In this document: piece by piece, positions 1-5,652 of the stretch
How positions within the stretch are numbered: position 1 is the first letter of the stretch
How the letters are laid out: each line of letters starts with the position of its first letter
Assembly: GCA_030589605.1 (NCBI GenBank)
Contig: JAUUVJ010000107.1
Location: forward strand, 1-10,599
DNA length: 10,599 nucleotides
Reading direction: 5' to 3'
Origin: Candidatus Hodarchaeota archaeon
Lineage (GTDB): Archaea > Asgardarchaeota > Heimdallarchaeia > Hodarchaeales > Hodarchaeaceae
Made by a program: the position numbers and the translations under genes
The notes under the pieces: model-generated
What the model was told of the DNA's origin: nothing
The model's input: the letters and a program-made list of their open reading frames with translations, nothing else
Databases searched by the model: none

Positions 1-45
1 GTATTATTACTTGAATAATTAACAATAGTTAAGAAGGATAAAAAT

Positions 46-390
46 ATGGAAGATGTAGGAATAGAAATTCCTGTTCTAGATTTAGAAAAAGGAATAGAAT
101 TTTATGAAACAGTTTTCGGATGGACCTTTGATCGTGAAAGAATGCCTAAACAAGGATATGCCACAATAAATGGTTCAATTGGAGTAAGTATTTTTCAAAC
201 GAAAAAATTGCGACCAAAAGGACTTAATATTGGGTTCCGAGTCAAAAATATTGATGAGACTTTAAAGAAAGTGATTTCAAAAGATGGGAAAGTAATCAAA
301 GAGAAATTCCGATATGAGAATTTTGGATATGTAGCGGTATTTCAGGATTGTTTTGGTACTGAACTAAGCCTTACTTCGAAATTTGCTTAG
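46..390 (+). CDS. VOC (glyoxalase/bleomycin-resistance fold) family protein
   Basis: This 114-residue protein is the usual size of one vicinal-oxygen-chelate domain, made of two beta-alpha-beta-beta-beta modules. Module 1 begins with VGIEIPVLDLEKGIEFYETV (residues 4-23), the typical first strand plus helix. Module 2 begins at GLNIGFRVKNIDETLKK (59-75) and ends in the strand FGTELSL with Glu106 at the usual last metal-ligand position. The His often found in strand 1 is absent, so metal binding and catalysis are uncertain. The substrate cannot be told; VOC proteins include glyoxalases, dioxygenases, epimerases and antibiotic-binding proteins. The ATG start has a purine-rich AAGAAGGAT (31-39) just upstream. 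A hairpin and T-tract at the stop codon suggest a single-gene transcript, although the upstream neighbour is outside the window. Confidence 0.85.
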   Translation: MEDVGIEIPVLDLEKGIEFYETVFGWTFDRERMPKQGYATINGSIGVSIFQTKKLRPKGLNIGFRVKNIDETLKKVISKDGKVIKEKFRYENFGYVAVFQDCFGTELSLTSKFA

Positions 391-423
391 GTAAATTACC
401 TAAGTTCTCTTTTTCTTTTTTTT
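386..423 (+). terminator. Hairpin plus T-tract terminator overlapping the VOC stop codon
   Basis: CTTAGGTAAATTACCTAAG (386-404) is a perfect inverted repeat with 9-nt arms around one central base. The TAG stop (388-390) lies in the left arm. It is followed directly by a T-rich run (405-423). Archaeal termination depends mainly on the U-tract; here a stem is present as well. Confidence 0.6.
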
Positions 424-744
424 ATCTGTTTTATACGGCTAGCCATAATCTGACCTAAATCGCAATCTGATCCTCAATTTTTTAATCATCTTGAAAGTTT
501 AGACTACATCCGATGGTTTTTTACGAGAGAGAATTCAAAAAGAGCTTTATACTATCTCCAACTGTTTGTAGACTAATTGAGAAACCAACGAATAGTGAGG
601 GTAGGAGAAAAATGGAACAATAAAAGGAAACCACTAAACCTAAGAAGCTTGTCAAAGTTTTTTAAGGGGTTTACAGGATTTTCTCAAAGTAGTAACAAGA
701 TTTTTACTGAGTTGAAAGATCAAATATAACTGCATCATTCTTGT
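424..744. other. Intergenic stretch without a recognisable gene
   Basis: Both strands were read. On the plus strand, stops interrupt every frame. On the minus strand, the longest run is about 44 codons from a TTG and gives a hydrophobic peptide with no family resemblance, probably chance. An AT-rich AAATATAA near 722-729 lies about 24 nt upstream of roughly position 750, so it could be the TATA box of the next gene. That would place transcription start after the TTG at 745 and favour the ATG at 775. Confidence 0.4.
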
Positions 745-774
745 TTGATCGTTTTGGATGTGATAAACACGTTG

Positions 775-1575
775 ATGGATGAAGGAAAGCGGTTAACTAA
801 GGTCATTACCTGTTCGCCCAAACATGAATACTTCAATATTGATAATCCTGCTGCTCATAATATCATTGAAGTCTCAAATCCTGTAAAGGCAATGAAGCAA
901 CATTCTGAATTAAGAATAGCATTGGAAAGCTTTGGAAGCGAGGTTATTGACGCGGATGAATATGTTGGACATCCTAATTCCGTTTTCACACGGGATACGG
1001 CTTTAGTTACCCCTGGAGGATATGTTAAGCTCAATTTGGGTATAGAAACGCGTAAAGATGAAGAAAAATGGATGGCTGGAATATTGGACTCTTTGAATGA
1101 ACCTTGTGCTGGAGAAATCACCGAACCTGGTACAGTTGAAGGCGGTGATGTGATTCTTTGTGGATCAGTAGCTTTTGTAGGCCATACACAGAGAACAAAT
1201 AGCGAAGGAATCGAACAGCTCTCAAGGATTTTAAATAAAATGGATTATGATATACGAATCGCTAAGCTTCCTGATATATATCTCCATCTTGACCAAGTAA
1301 TTGGCGTTCTCGGACCAGGGTACCTTATATATTGCCAAGAACTTTTTACTACACGGTTTTTTGAGAGTTTTGATACAATAAAATCTTCTTGTAAAGAATT
1401 CAACGTTAATTTCATCTGTTTGGGAAAGGAAGAAATTATAGCTCCTGTTACTAATACCGAAGTTGTGAGACTGTCTCAAGAACATGGAGTAAAGATTCAT
1501 TCCATTGATTTCTCTGAATTTGTAAAGGGGTCAGGAGGTCCAAACTGCCTCATCATGCCTGTAGAAAGGATATAA
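775..1575 (+). CDS. Dimethylargininase-type amidinohydrolase (DDAH family)
   Basis: This protein (266 residues from ATG 775) belongs to the amidinotransferase/dimethylargininase superfamily, whose DDAH members cleave N-methylated arginine to citrulline and methylamines. The family landmarks are all visible: HPNSVFTRDTA (66-76) in the substrate loop, the EGGDV motif (Glu122 to Val126), an active-site His171 in LHLDQVIGVLG, and nucleophile Cys258 in GSGGPNCLIMPV close to the C-terminus. Length is close to bacterial DDAH (about 255). A 10-residue TTG extension from 745 is also open. I prefer ATG 775 because GGATGTGAT (757-765), one mismatch from the ideal Shine-Dalgarno GGAGGTGAT, sits just upstream and homology-like sequence begins at TKVITCSP. 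Other superfamily activities, such as arginine, ornithine or agmatine-related hydrolysis, cannot be excluded. No arginine-metabolism genes lie nearby. Confidence 0.85.
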   Translation: MDEGKRLTKVITCSPKHEYFNIDNPAAHNIIEVSNPVKAMKQHSELRIALESFGSEVIDADEYVGHPNSVFTRDTALVTPGGYVKLNLGIETRKDEEKWMAGILDSLNEPCAGEITEPGTVEGGDVILCGSVAFVGHTQRTNSEGIEQLSRILNKMDYDIRIAKLPDIYLHLDQVIGVLGPGYLIYCQELFTTRFFESFDTIKSSCKEFNVNFICLGKEEIIAPVTNTEVVRLSQEHGVKIHSIDFSEFVKGSGGPNCLIMPVERI

Positions 1576-1585
1576 GAGTTAATAG

Positions 1586-1665
1586 AAAAAAATAGCTAGA
1601 AAAAAGCTTATTTATACTCTTTAAACAATTCTGCAATGTCATTTACAGTTGGTTATTGCACATCT
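1586..1665. repeat. 80-bp direct repeat, copy 1
   Basis: This copy begins 11 nt after the amidinohydrolase stop. It matches copy 2 (2302-2381) at 73 of 80 positions with no gaps, counted by eye. It starts AAAAAAATAGCTAG and ends GGTTATTGCACATCT. Homology resumes 68 nt later with the shared 12-mer TCTGTTATATAA (1731-1742, against 2379-2390), so one copy has gained or lost about 68 nt between short TCT repeats. It contains no ORF and may also serve as a 3' end for the gene before it. Confidence 0.8.
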
Positions 1666-1856
1666 ATAATTTTTTTCAAATTTTCCCTGAAAAAAAGATC
1701 TTGTGCATATGAGGCGAATGCCTTTTCACGTCTGTTATATAATCATTCTGCAGAAAATCGTTCCTTAATATTAACATACTAATGTGCATAATATTGTGTC
1801 TAACTGCGCTAATTGACTACTTTTTACCTATTTTTTTAGTATCCAAAACAAACAAA

Positions 1857-1864
1857 TTTAAAAA
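1857..1864 (+). promoter_or_regulatory. TATA box for the small zinc-ribbon gene
   Basis: TTTAAAAA is centred about 25 nt before the ATG at 1886, the spacing expected when transcription starts at or next to the start codon (leaderless mRNA). The flanking 17-mer AAATTTAAAAATGATTA (1854-1870) recurs exactly at 5591-5607, upstream of the EamA gene. Confidence 0.5.
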
Positions 1865-1885
1865 TGATTAAAAATTATTGTTATA

Positions 1886-2065
1886 ATGGTGAAAAATTTG
1901 GCTGATAAGACAGATATGGAAGAAAAGAAGAAATGCCCTTACTGTGGTAATAAAAATAAGAATGTTAATTTTGAGCGAGCTAATACAAAACATGGTTCTT
2001 TCCTCACCTTGTTTTGTGAAGATTGCGAGGTAATTTTGGGTTTTGTACCAATATTACATAAATAA
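1886..2065 (+). CDS. Small zinc-ribbon protein (59 aa)
   Basis: A short but convincing gene starting ATG-GTG at 1886 and ending TAA. It carries CPYCG (Cys17, Cys20) and, 23 residues later, CEDC (Cys44, Cys47), a complete four-cysteine zinc ribbon. The N-terminus is charged (DKTDMEEKKK) and the C-terminus hydrophobic (VILGFVPILHK). The ribbon could bind nucleic acid or a protein partner; the sequence does not say which. No Shine-Dalgarno is visible, but a TATA-like box lies about 25 nt upstream, consistent with a leaderless transcript. ATG 1916 is an alternative start that keeps all four cysteines (49 residues). The gene lies between the two 80-bp repeats, beside decayed zinc-binding ORFs. Confidence 0.7.
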   Translation: MVKNLADKTDMEEKKKCPYCGNKNKNVNFERANTKHGSFLTLFCEDCEVILGFVPILHK

Positions 2066-2117
2066 AATTGTTATTTTGTTTAGAATTAGAGTAATTTATT
2101 ATTTAAAGGCTCAAAGT

Positions 2118-2311
2118 ATGTCAAGAACCGATTCATTCGTATTAACTAAAGTTGGACACAACTTTAACTAAACTCTCTTAAAAAGATCTGAAAAAGCAAT
2201 TTAAGGCGTATTGGTGGGGGTTATTGTTCCCGAGATTGTTATGAGGATCACAAAGCGAAAAAACACTTACAGAATACTTTGAACGGATTTTTGGAGACTA
2301 AAAAAAAATAG
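2118..2311 (+). pseudogene. Possible remnant of a small zinc-finger gene
   Basis: An open stretch (2192-2311, TAG stop, no start codon) encodes IGGGYCSRDCYEDHKAKKHL followed by a Lys-rich tail. The Cys-x3-Cys-x3-His pattern resembles the second half of MYND- or AN1-like fingers. Upstream, in another frame, ATG 2118 opens MSRTDSFVLTKVGHNFN and then stops; the next codons (TLLKRSEKAI, stop) look like a worn first half in which cysteines have been lost. I read this as one gene broken by stops and a frameshift, but the pieces are short. Its end lies inside copy 2 of the 80-bp repeat. An inverted repeat TAAAGTTG-GACA-CAACTTTA (2147-2166) lies within it. Confidence 0.3.
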
Positions 2312-2381
2312 CTAGAAAAAAGCTTTTTTATACTTTTTACACAATTCTACAATGCAATTTACCGTTGGTTATTGCACATCT
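2302..2381. repeat. 80-bp direct repeat, copy 2
   Basis: Same orientation as copy 1 (1586-1665), with seven mismatches. This copy contains the perfect palindrome AAAAAAGCTTTTTT (2315-2328 region) followed by a T-rich stretch, which could act as a weak terminator. It continues directly into GTTATATAA (2382-2390), whereas copy 1 has 68 additional nt at this point. It overlaps the end of the zinc-finger remnant. Confidence 0.8.
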
Positions 2382-2433
2382 GTTATATAAGCGCTTTTAT
2401 AATTATTCTTCCTTGCTTTTTTCACATTTTCGT

Positions 2434-2898
2434 TTATAGGTTCTGCTTCAGGCTCTGAGCAAACTCTTCCGCATGTTTGAGGTCTTCAGCATTAGGTCTG
2501 TCCTTATTCATTCCTCCCAAATATTTCAGGAAACTATTAGTGTTAAAACCTTTACAAGCAAATTCATCTACGATCATGTAACCTTTAAATTTTAGTTTTT
2601 CCCTAAGCATCGAGTGATCTTTATCGACTTTCTCTTCTCCCATCATAGCACTAGTGGAGAAAATGAATGCTTTCCTGTTAGTGACTTGTGGTATTTTATC
2701 AGCAAGGTCAAGCAGAGATTTATGGTGTTTATCGCTATATATCCCTGAACCGAAGCCTACTAGATTATATTCTTGAAGCTCATTAGGATTTATCTTTTCT
2801 GGTGTTTTTATCTGTGCATCAAGAACTTTTGCGAAGACCTTAGCGATTTTCTCAGTGTTCTTGTGATGGTATGAAAATAAGACTAATAGAGATTTCAT
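2434..2898 (-). CDS. Flavodoxin-family protein
   Basis: This 154-residue single-domain protein has the flavodoxin (FMN-binding) fold. Strand 1 with the phosphate loop is MKSLLVLFSYHHKNTEKIA (1-19), where HHKNT replaces the classical TGNT. The second flavin loop is VGFGSGIYSDKHH (47-59), the third strand FIFSTSAMM (78-86), and the C-terminal DEFACKGFNTNSF and NKDRPNAEDLKHAEEFA (131-147) are typical of the Cys-containing flavodoxin-like families that include protoporphyrinogen-oxidase-type enzymes. A role in electron transfer or quinone reduction is likely, with partner unknown. A GTG nine bases upstream is in frame, but the ATG at 2898 puts the first strand right at the N-terminus, as in relatives. 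It is alone on its strand in this region. Confidence 0.85.
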   Translation of the reverse strand: MKSLLVLFSYHHKNTEKIAKVFAKVLDAQIKTPEKINPNELQEYNLVGFGSGIYSDKHHKSLLDLADKIPQVTNRKAFIFSTSAMMGEEKVDKDHSMLREKLKFKGYMIVDEFACKGFNTNSFLKYLGGMNKDRPNAEDLKHAEEFAQSLKQNL

Positions 2899-2936
2899 TG
2901 GCAACACAACCAGCAGTTATTTGAACTCTTCTGGAA

Positions 2937-2944
2937 AATTTATA
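2937..2944 (-). promoter_or_regulatory. Possible TATA box for the flavodoxin gene
   Basis: On the minus strand this reads TATAAATT. Its centre is about 42 nt from the ATG at 2898, predicting a leader of about 16 nt. Weak by itself in AT-rich sequence; position is the only support. Confidence 0.35.
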
Positions 2945-3154
2945 CCTAAATTAATTGTTTTAAAATTTTTAATAATAAATTATTCCTATATCAACTTTTT
3001 TTTTTTTGGAACAAGTCGTTGGTTAATGTAATAAATGTTCATACAATTGTTCTACCGAAAGCTTAAAATTCTTATTTTTCTATCAATTTAGTGAAAGGAA
3101 GTAACCAAACATCTTAAATAATAGATATTTACATTTTTCATTCATTACATTCGT
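2945..3154. other. Non-coding stretch with a 12-T run
   Basis: No ORF is supported on either strand. It holds an uninterrupted run of 12 T (2996-3007) and a TCGTTGGTTA 10-mer (3016-3025) that occurs twice more at 3464 and 3517. Confidence 0.4.
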
Positions 3155-3497
3155 TTGACAAAATCCGCCTCAATGTGCAAAATGTAGAAAGAAACTAAAG
3201 AATCTTATTTCTCCAGATGAAGCTATTTGCCCCAATGGCGGAAGCAGTGAGCAATTATTTAAGGTTATGAAAGAGAAAAATTATTCTTTACTCGATAGAA
3301 TCTATCCTATACTTCATCGGAAACGAGCGTATTTCAAAGTGGAACTAGTAATAGCGTTTGTAATTGCTATAGTATGTTTTCTAATGATTGGTTCTTATTC
3401 TCTTGAGGGCGTCATAATATAGGATGATATCTTAATTGTCTTCGTATATTTATTTATTACTATTCGTTGGTTAAGTAAAAAAATTAAGTCAAAATGA
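3155..3497 (+). pseudogene. Broken zinc-ribbon, two-helix membrane protein gene
   Basis: From 3159 the frame encodes QNPPQCAKCRKKL, a second half-ribbon ICPNGGSSEQ, a linker, then a hydrophobic helix (ELVIAFVIAIVCFLMIGSY). It stops at TAG 3420-3422, but the same frame continues as DDILIVFVYLFITIRW with a basic tail (SKKIKSK), a clear second helix, to TGA 3495-3497. There is no start in this frame. A TTG at 3155 would give MTNPPQCAKC if one A were removed from the AAAA at 3160-3163, so a +1 indel is likely. The fourth zinc ligand is also changed: CPNG where CPNC is expected. The original was probably about 112 residues: cytoplasmic zinc ribbon plus two membrane helices. TAG recoding is a less likely alternative, since it would not explain the frameshift or missing cysteine. 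Confidence 0.6.
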
Positions 3498-3583
3498 ATT
3501 CAAAAAATGTCATTGATCGTTGGTTAGAATTTGAAAAGTATATACTTCTTGTTTTACAAGATTTCTTTCAGAAGTTAATATGA
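3494..3583 (+). CDS. Tiny ORF overlapping the broken zinc-ribbon gene by ATGA
   Basis: ATG 3494 overlaps the TGA of the preceding broken gene by four bases, the arrangement of translationally coupled genes. It encodes 29 residues (MNSKNVIDRWLEFEKYILLV, then LQDFFQKLI), an amphipathic helix-like peptide with no recognised family. It may be a real small protein coupled to the membrane protein, the start of a truncated gene, or chance. Its upstream partner is itself broken. Confidence 0.3.
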   Translation: MNSKNVIDRWLEFEKYILLVLQDFFQKLI

Positions 3584-3608
3584 TATAACCTATTTAATCG
3601 TCAATAAA

Positions 3609-3740
3609 GTGAGTAATATGAACTTTTACACATTAATAGAGGATATAACAGTGAAATTACATAAATTTGCTGCTATCCAGTTATCTAATGATGGTGTTGA
3701 AGCATAAGCAATAATGTATGAGCAGGGAACAAATCCCTAA
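3609..3740 (+). pseudogene. Possible gene fragment with an internal stop
   Basis: GTG 3609 or ATG 3618 opens MNFYTLIEDITVKLHKFAAI followed by QLSNDGVEA and TAA (3705-3707). The same frame continues AIMYEQGTNP to another TAA, and this second piece resembles the start of a helix-turn-helix region. That suggests a small regulator-like gene interrupted by stops, but the similarity is by eye only and no family can be named. From here to 3850 I see nothing else coding. Confidence 0.2.
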
Positions 3741-3851
3741 GTAAAGCAAAATAAAAATTAATACTTCAAAAACTAAAACTAAAAACTTATAAGGAAGTTA
3801 ATTGTAATTTCACTGTATTTTGAAATTCTTAAAATTACTAGAAATTTCCAG

Positions 3852-3859
3852 TATAAAAA
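3852..3859 (+). promoter_or_regulatory. TATA box for the DUF2341 surface protein
   Basis: TATAAAAA is centred about 33 nt before ATG 3889. With a normal archaeal offset, transcription would begin near 3881, leaving a leader of only about 8 nt, so the mRNA would be nearly leaderless. No Shine-Dalgarno is visible, which agrees. Confidence 0.5.
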
Positions 3860-3888
3860 GAAATTAGCTTGTTTTATGAGATTGGATT

Positions 3889-5127
3889 ATGAAAAAGAAT
3901 TTATTGGAAGTAACATGTATTGTAATCATATGCTTCAGCTTAATTTATCGCGTAGATTTGAACGTTCACCCTTTAACCAGTTTGACTCCTAATAATGTAA
4001 GAGAAAGCAAAATTGGATCATATAGTAGTAATGTTATAAATAGAGTAACTGATATTCCTGATGGTTGGAGTTACCAAAAAACGATTATATTAACTCCTTC
4101 AACACCTAGCAGTGATTATAATGTAAAAATCCTCCTGGATCCTTCTAATTTCGACTATTCACAAACCTTTAGTGCTGGGGCTGATATTCGATTTAAAGAT
4201 CAGTTAGATAATTCATTATCTTATTGGATTGAAACATGGAACCAAACAGGAACTTCAGTTATTTGGGTAAAAGTTCCCATTGCAGGAACAGGTTCATTTT
4301 GTATGTACTATGGGAATCCATCAGCTACTTCGGAGAGTAATGGTGAGACAACATTCTTATTTTTTGATGATTTTCCTGGAACGACAATTGACTCAAGTAA
4401 GTGGACAACAGATACAGATGGTTCCAGCACATATGGAGTCTCGGGAGGGTATGTCACTCTCACATCCAATACACCAAATGATTGGGCTGCGAGTGTGATG
4501 CTTGGATTCAATGACTTCTATATTAACCATGGTCAGACATATGGGGCTAAACAACCAAATGGTGTAACAATAGGGGCAGCTTATGGAAATTCTGATCTAT
4601 TCCACACGAAGAATCTGACAACTCTTACATATGAAATGACAACTAAGGTTATTCCAACTGAAACTTGGTTTACGTCTGATATTCGATGGGCTAACGGTTC
4701 TTTCGCTCAATTTAATAATGGAACCTCGACTGTTACTCATACAAATAGCTCCACGATTCCTACCATTCCTTTACAAGTTAGAATACTCACGATGAATATG
4801 TACGCTGGTCCTGGGACATGGTTCGGATCTGCAATACGATCTATTAATTCTTGGGGGTCTGGTCATGCGTTACGAGCCCGATCTTGGCATACGACCCATA
4901 ATAATGCACCAATTGAAATCCGTTGTGATTGGTTATTTGTCCGTAAATGTACTGTTATCGAACCTATAACAAGTACACACACTACCCCATCAATAACATC
5001 ATCTTCAACTGTTACTAAAACACCAGTAATCACTACAGGATTTGAGACACTGACAGTTTTACTTTCAATTGGTATATTAATACTCAAATCAAGGCGAAAA
5101 AAGACTAATAAAAACAATAGGAATTAA
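3889..5127 (+). CDS. Secreted DUF2341 / ConA-like protein with C-terminal membrane anchor
   Basis: This 412-residue protein is built for the cell surface. Residues 1-20 (MKKN, then LLEVTCIVIICFSLIY) form a signal peptide or signal anchor. A DUF2341 domain spans about 58-145: GWSYQKTIILTP at its start, FDYSQTFSAGADIRFKD in the middle, and WVKVPIAGTGSFCMYYGNP at its end. After the FFDDFPGTTIDSSKW junction (158-172) comes a beta-rich, concanavalin-like domain to about 355; these pairs often bind sugars or other ligands. Five N-glycosylation sequons occur (N118, N242, N269, N277, N286). A Thr/Ser-rich stalk (361-383) leads to GFETLTVLLSIGILIL and a strongly basic tail, which anchors the C-terminus. 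Ligand and function are unknown. It is a single-gene unit with its own TATA box. Confidence 0.85.
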   Translation: MKKNLLEVTCIVIICFSLIYRVDLNVHPLTSLTPNNVRESKIGSYSSNVINRVTDIPDGWSYQKTIILTPSTPSSDYNVKILLDPSNFDYSQTFSAGADIRFKDQLDNSLSYWIETWNQTGTSVIWVKVPIAGTGSFCMYYGNPSATSESNGETTFLFFDDFPGTTIDSSKWTTDTDGSSTYGVSGGYVTLTSNTPNDWAASVMLGFNDFYINHGQTYGAKQPNGVTIGAAYGNSDLFHTKNLTTLTYEMTTKVIPTETWFTSDIRWANGSFAQFNNGTSTVTHTNSSTIPTIPLQVRILTMNMYAGPGTWFGSAIRSINSWGSGHALRARSWHTTHNNAPIEIRCDWLFVRKCTVIEPITSTHTTPSITSSSTVTKTPVITTGFETLTVLLSIGILILKSRRKKTNKNNRN

Positions 5128-5434
5128 TCAAAGATAATTATTGGATTGAGGAAGAAAGACCTTATTTCAAGGTTATAAGAATCCCTTCTCTCTCAGTAAA
5201 GAAATATAGGGATTAATCCTATGTATACGAAGTTTTAATAACAGGTTGATATCTCCTCCTTCTAATTTCTTCTTCCGATGGAAAGAGAGGACAATAGAGG
5301 ATAATCGAGTAGAAGTAAAGGTACAAAATAATCATTTATTGAGCTGATAATACTTAAATTTTACATCTTTTCTATATAAAATTTAGATATTTCAAGTGAA
5401 GATAGGATTAGGGGTTATTTTGACGCTTTTGAGC
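5128..5434. other. Intergenic stretch with inverted repeats and an orphan TATA
   Basis: No supported gene. AATCCCT (5180-5186) and AGGGATT (5208-5214) form a 7-bp stem 53 nt after the surface-protein stop, with a 21-nt loop; this might mark its 3' end, though no long T-tract follows. TAAATTTTA (5355-5363) and TAAAATTTA (5377-5385) form a perfect 9-bp inverted repeat whose right arm lies in the strong TATA-like CTATATAAAAT. The only ORF just downstream is GTG 5396, 21 codons (KIGLGVILTLL, then SSTEVLVVE), hydrophobic and too short to call. Confidence 0.4.
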
Positions 5435-5516
5435 TCAACTGAGGTTCTTGTAGTTGAGTAAGAATTCAATAAATAGGACGACATAAACCAGGTCTCCAAT
5501 ACTAAACGCTACTCCA

Positions 5517-5558
5517 AGAAGATTGACATCCCCGTAAAGAAGATTGACATCCCCGTAA
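5517..5558. repeat. Perfect 21-bp tandem duplication
   Basis: Two identical adjacent units (5517-5537 and 5538-5558), each beginning AGAAGATTGACATCCCCG. The unit length is a multiple of three and preserves the minus-strand frame. Absence of any mismatch suggests a recent event. Confidence 0.9.
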
Positions 5559-5593
5559 ATAACTACTTTAGCGACATAACATTGAATGATAAA

Positions 5594-5601
5594 TTTAAAA
5601 A
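5594..5601 (+). promoter_or_regulatory. TATA box for the EamA transporter gene
   Basis: TTTAAAAA sits inside AAATTTAAAAATGATTA (5591-5607), an exact copy of the 17-mer upstream of the zinc-ribbon gene. It predicts transcription start near 5623 and a leader of about 30 nt that includes the GTGAG (5642-5646) ribosome-binding site. Confidence 0.45.
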
Positions 5602-5652
5602 TGATTATATGCAACAACAATCAATAGTTTTAAATCATTATGTGAGTTGAAT

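Larger units (their letters stand above)
5435..5620 (-). pseudogene. Hydrophobic ORF, probable membrane-protein remnant with a duplicated heptapeptide
   Basis: A TTG-started 61-residue reading frame. The second half (GVAFSIGDLVYVVLFIEFLL) looks like a genuine membrane helix with a short tail. A perfect 21-bp tandem duplication repeats YGDVNLL twice in frame just before it. The SIGD-then-hydrophobic pattern is a little like the C-terminal region of DUF5317-type membrane proteins, but that is only an impression. The N-terminal part overlaps the likely promoter of the divergent EamA gene and has no start signal, so I read the ORF as the tail of an older gene rather than a working one. Confidence 0.3.

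Noticed and set aside
560..665. 44-codon hydrophobic minus-strand stretch from a TTG
   Set aside because: No start signal, no family resemblance, and AT-rich sequence readily gives such hydrophobic runs.
855..1121. 88-codon minus-strand ORF inside the amidinohydrolase gene
   Set aside because: Antisense shadow of a gene with clear family motifs; no motif or start signal of its own.
1231..1500. 89-codon minus-strand ORF in the same gene
   Set aside because: Antisense shadow; Phe/Tyr/Asn-rich product without recognisable pattern.
3710..3735. GGGA-ACAAA-TCCC stem as a terminator
   Set aside because: Only a 4-bp stem and no T-tract after it.
4280..5117. Several overlapping ORFs on both strands inside the DUF2341 gene
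   Set aside because: All are shadows of the DUF2341 frame, which has signal peptide, domain motifs and anchor.
5428..5440. TTTGAGCTCAACT, repeated at 9055-9067
   Set aside because: A single 13-mer match in about 10 kb of AT-rich DNA is expected by chance, and flanks do not extend it.
5517..5558. CRISPR-like repeat
   Set aside because: Two adjacent units with no spacer; it is a tandem duplication.
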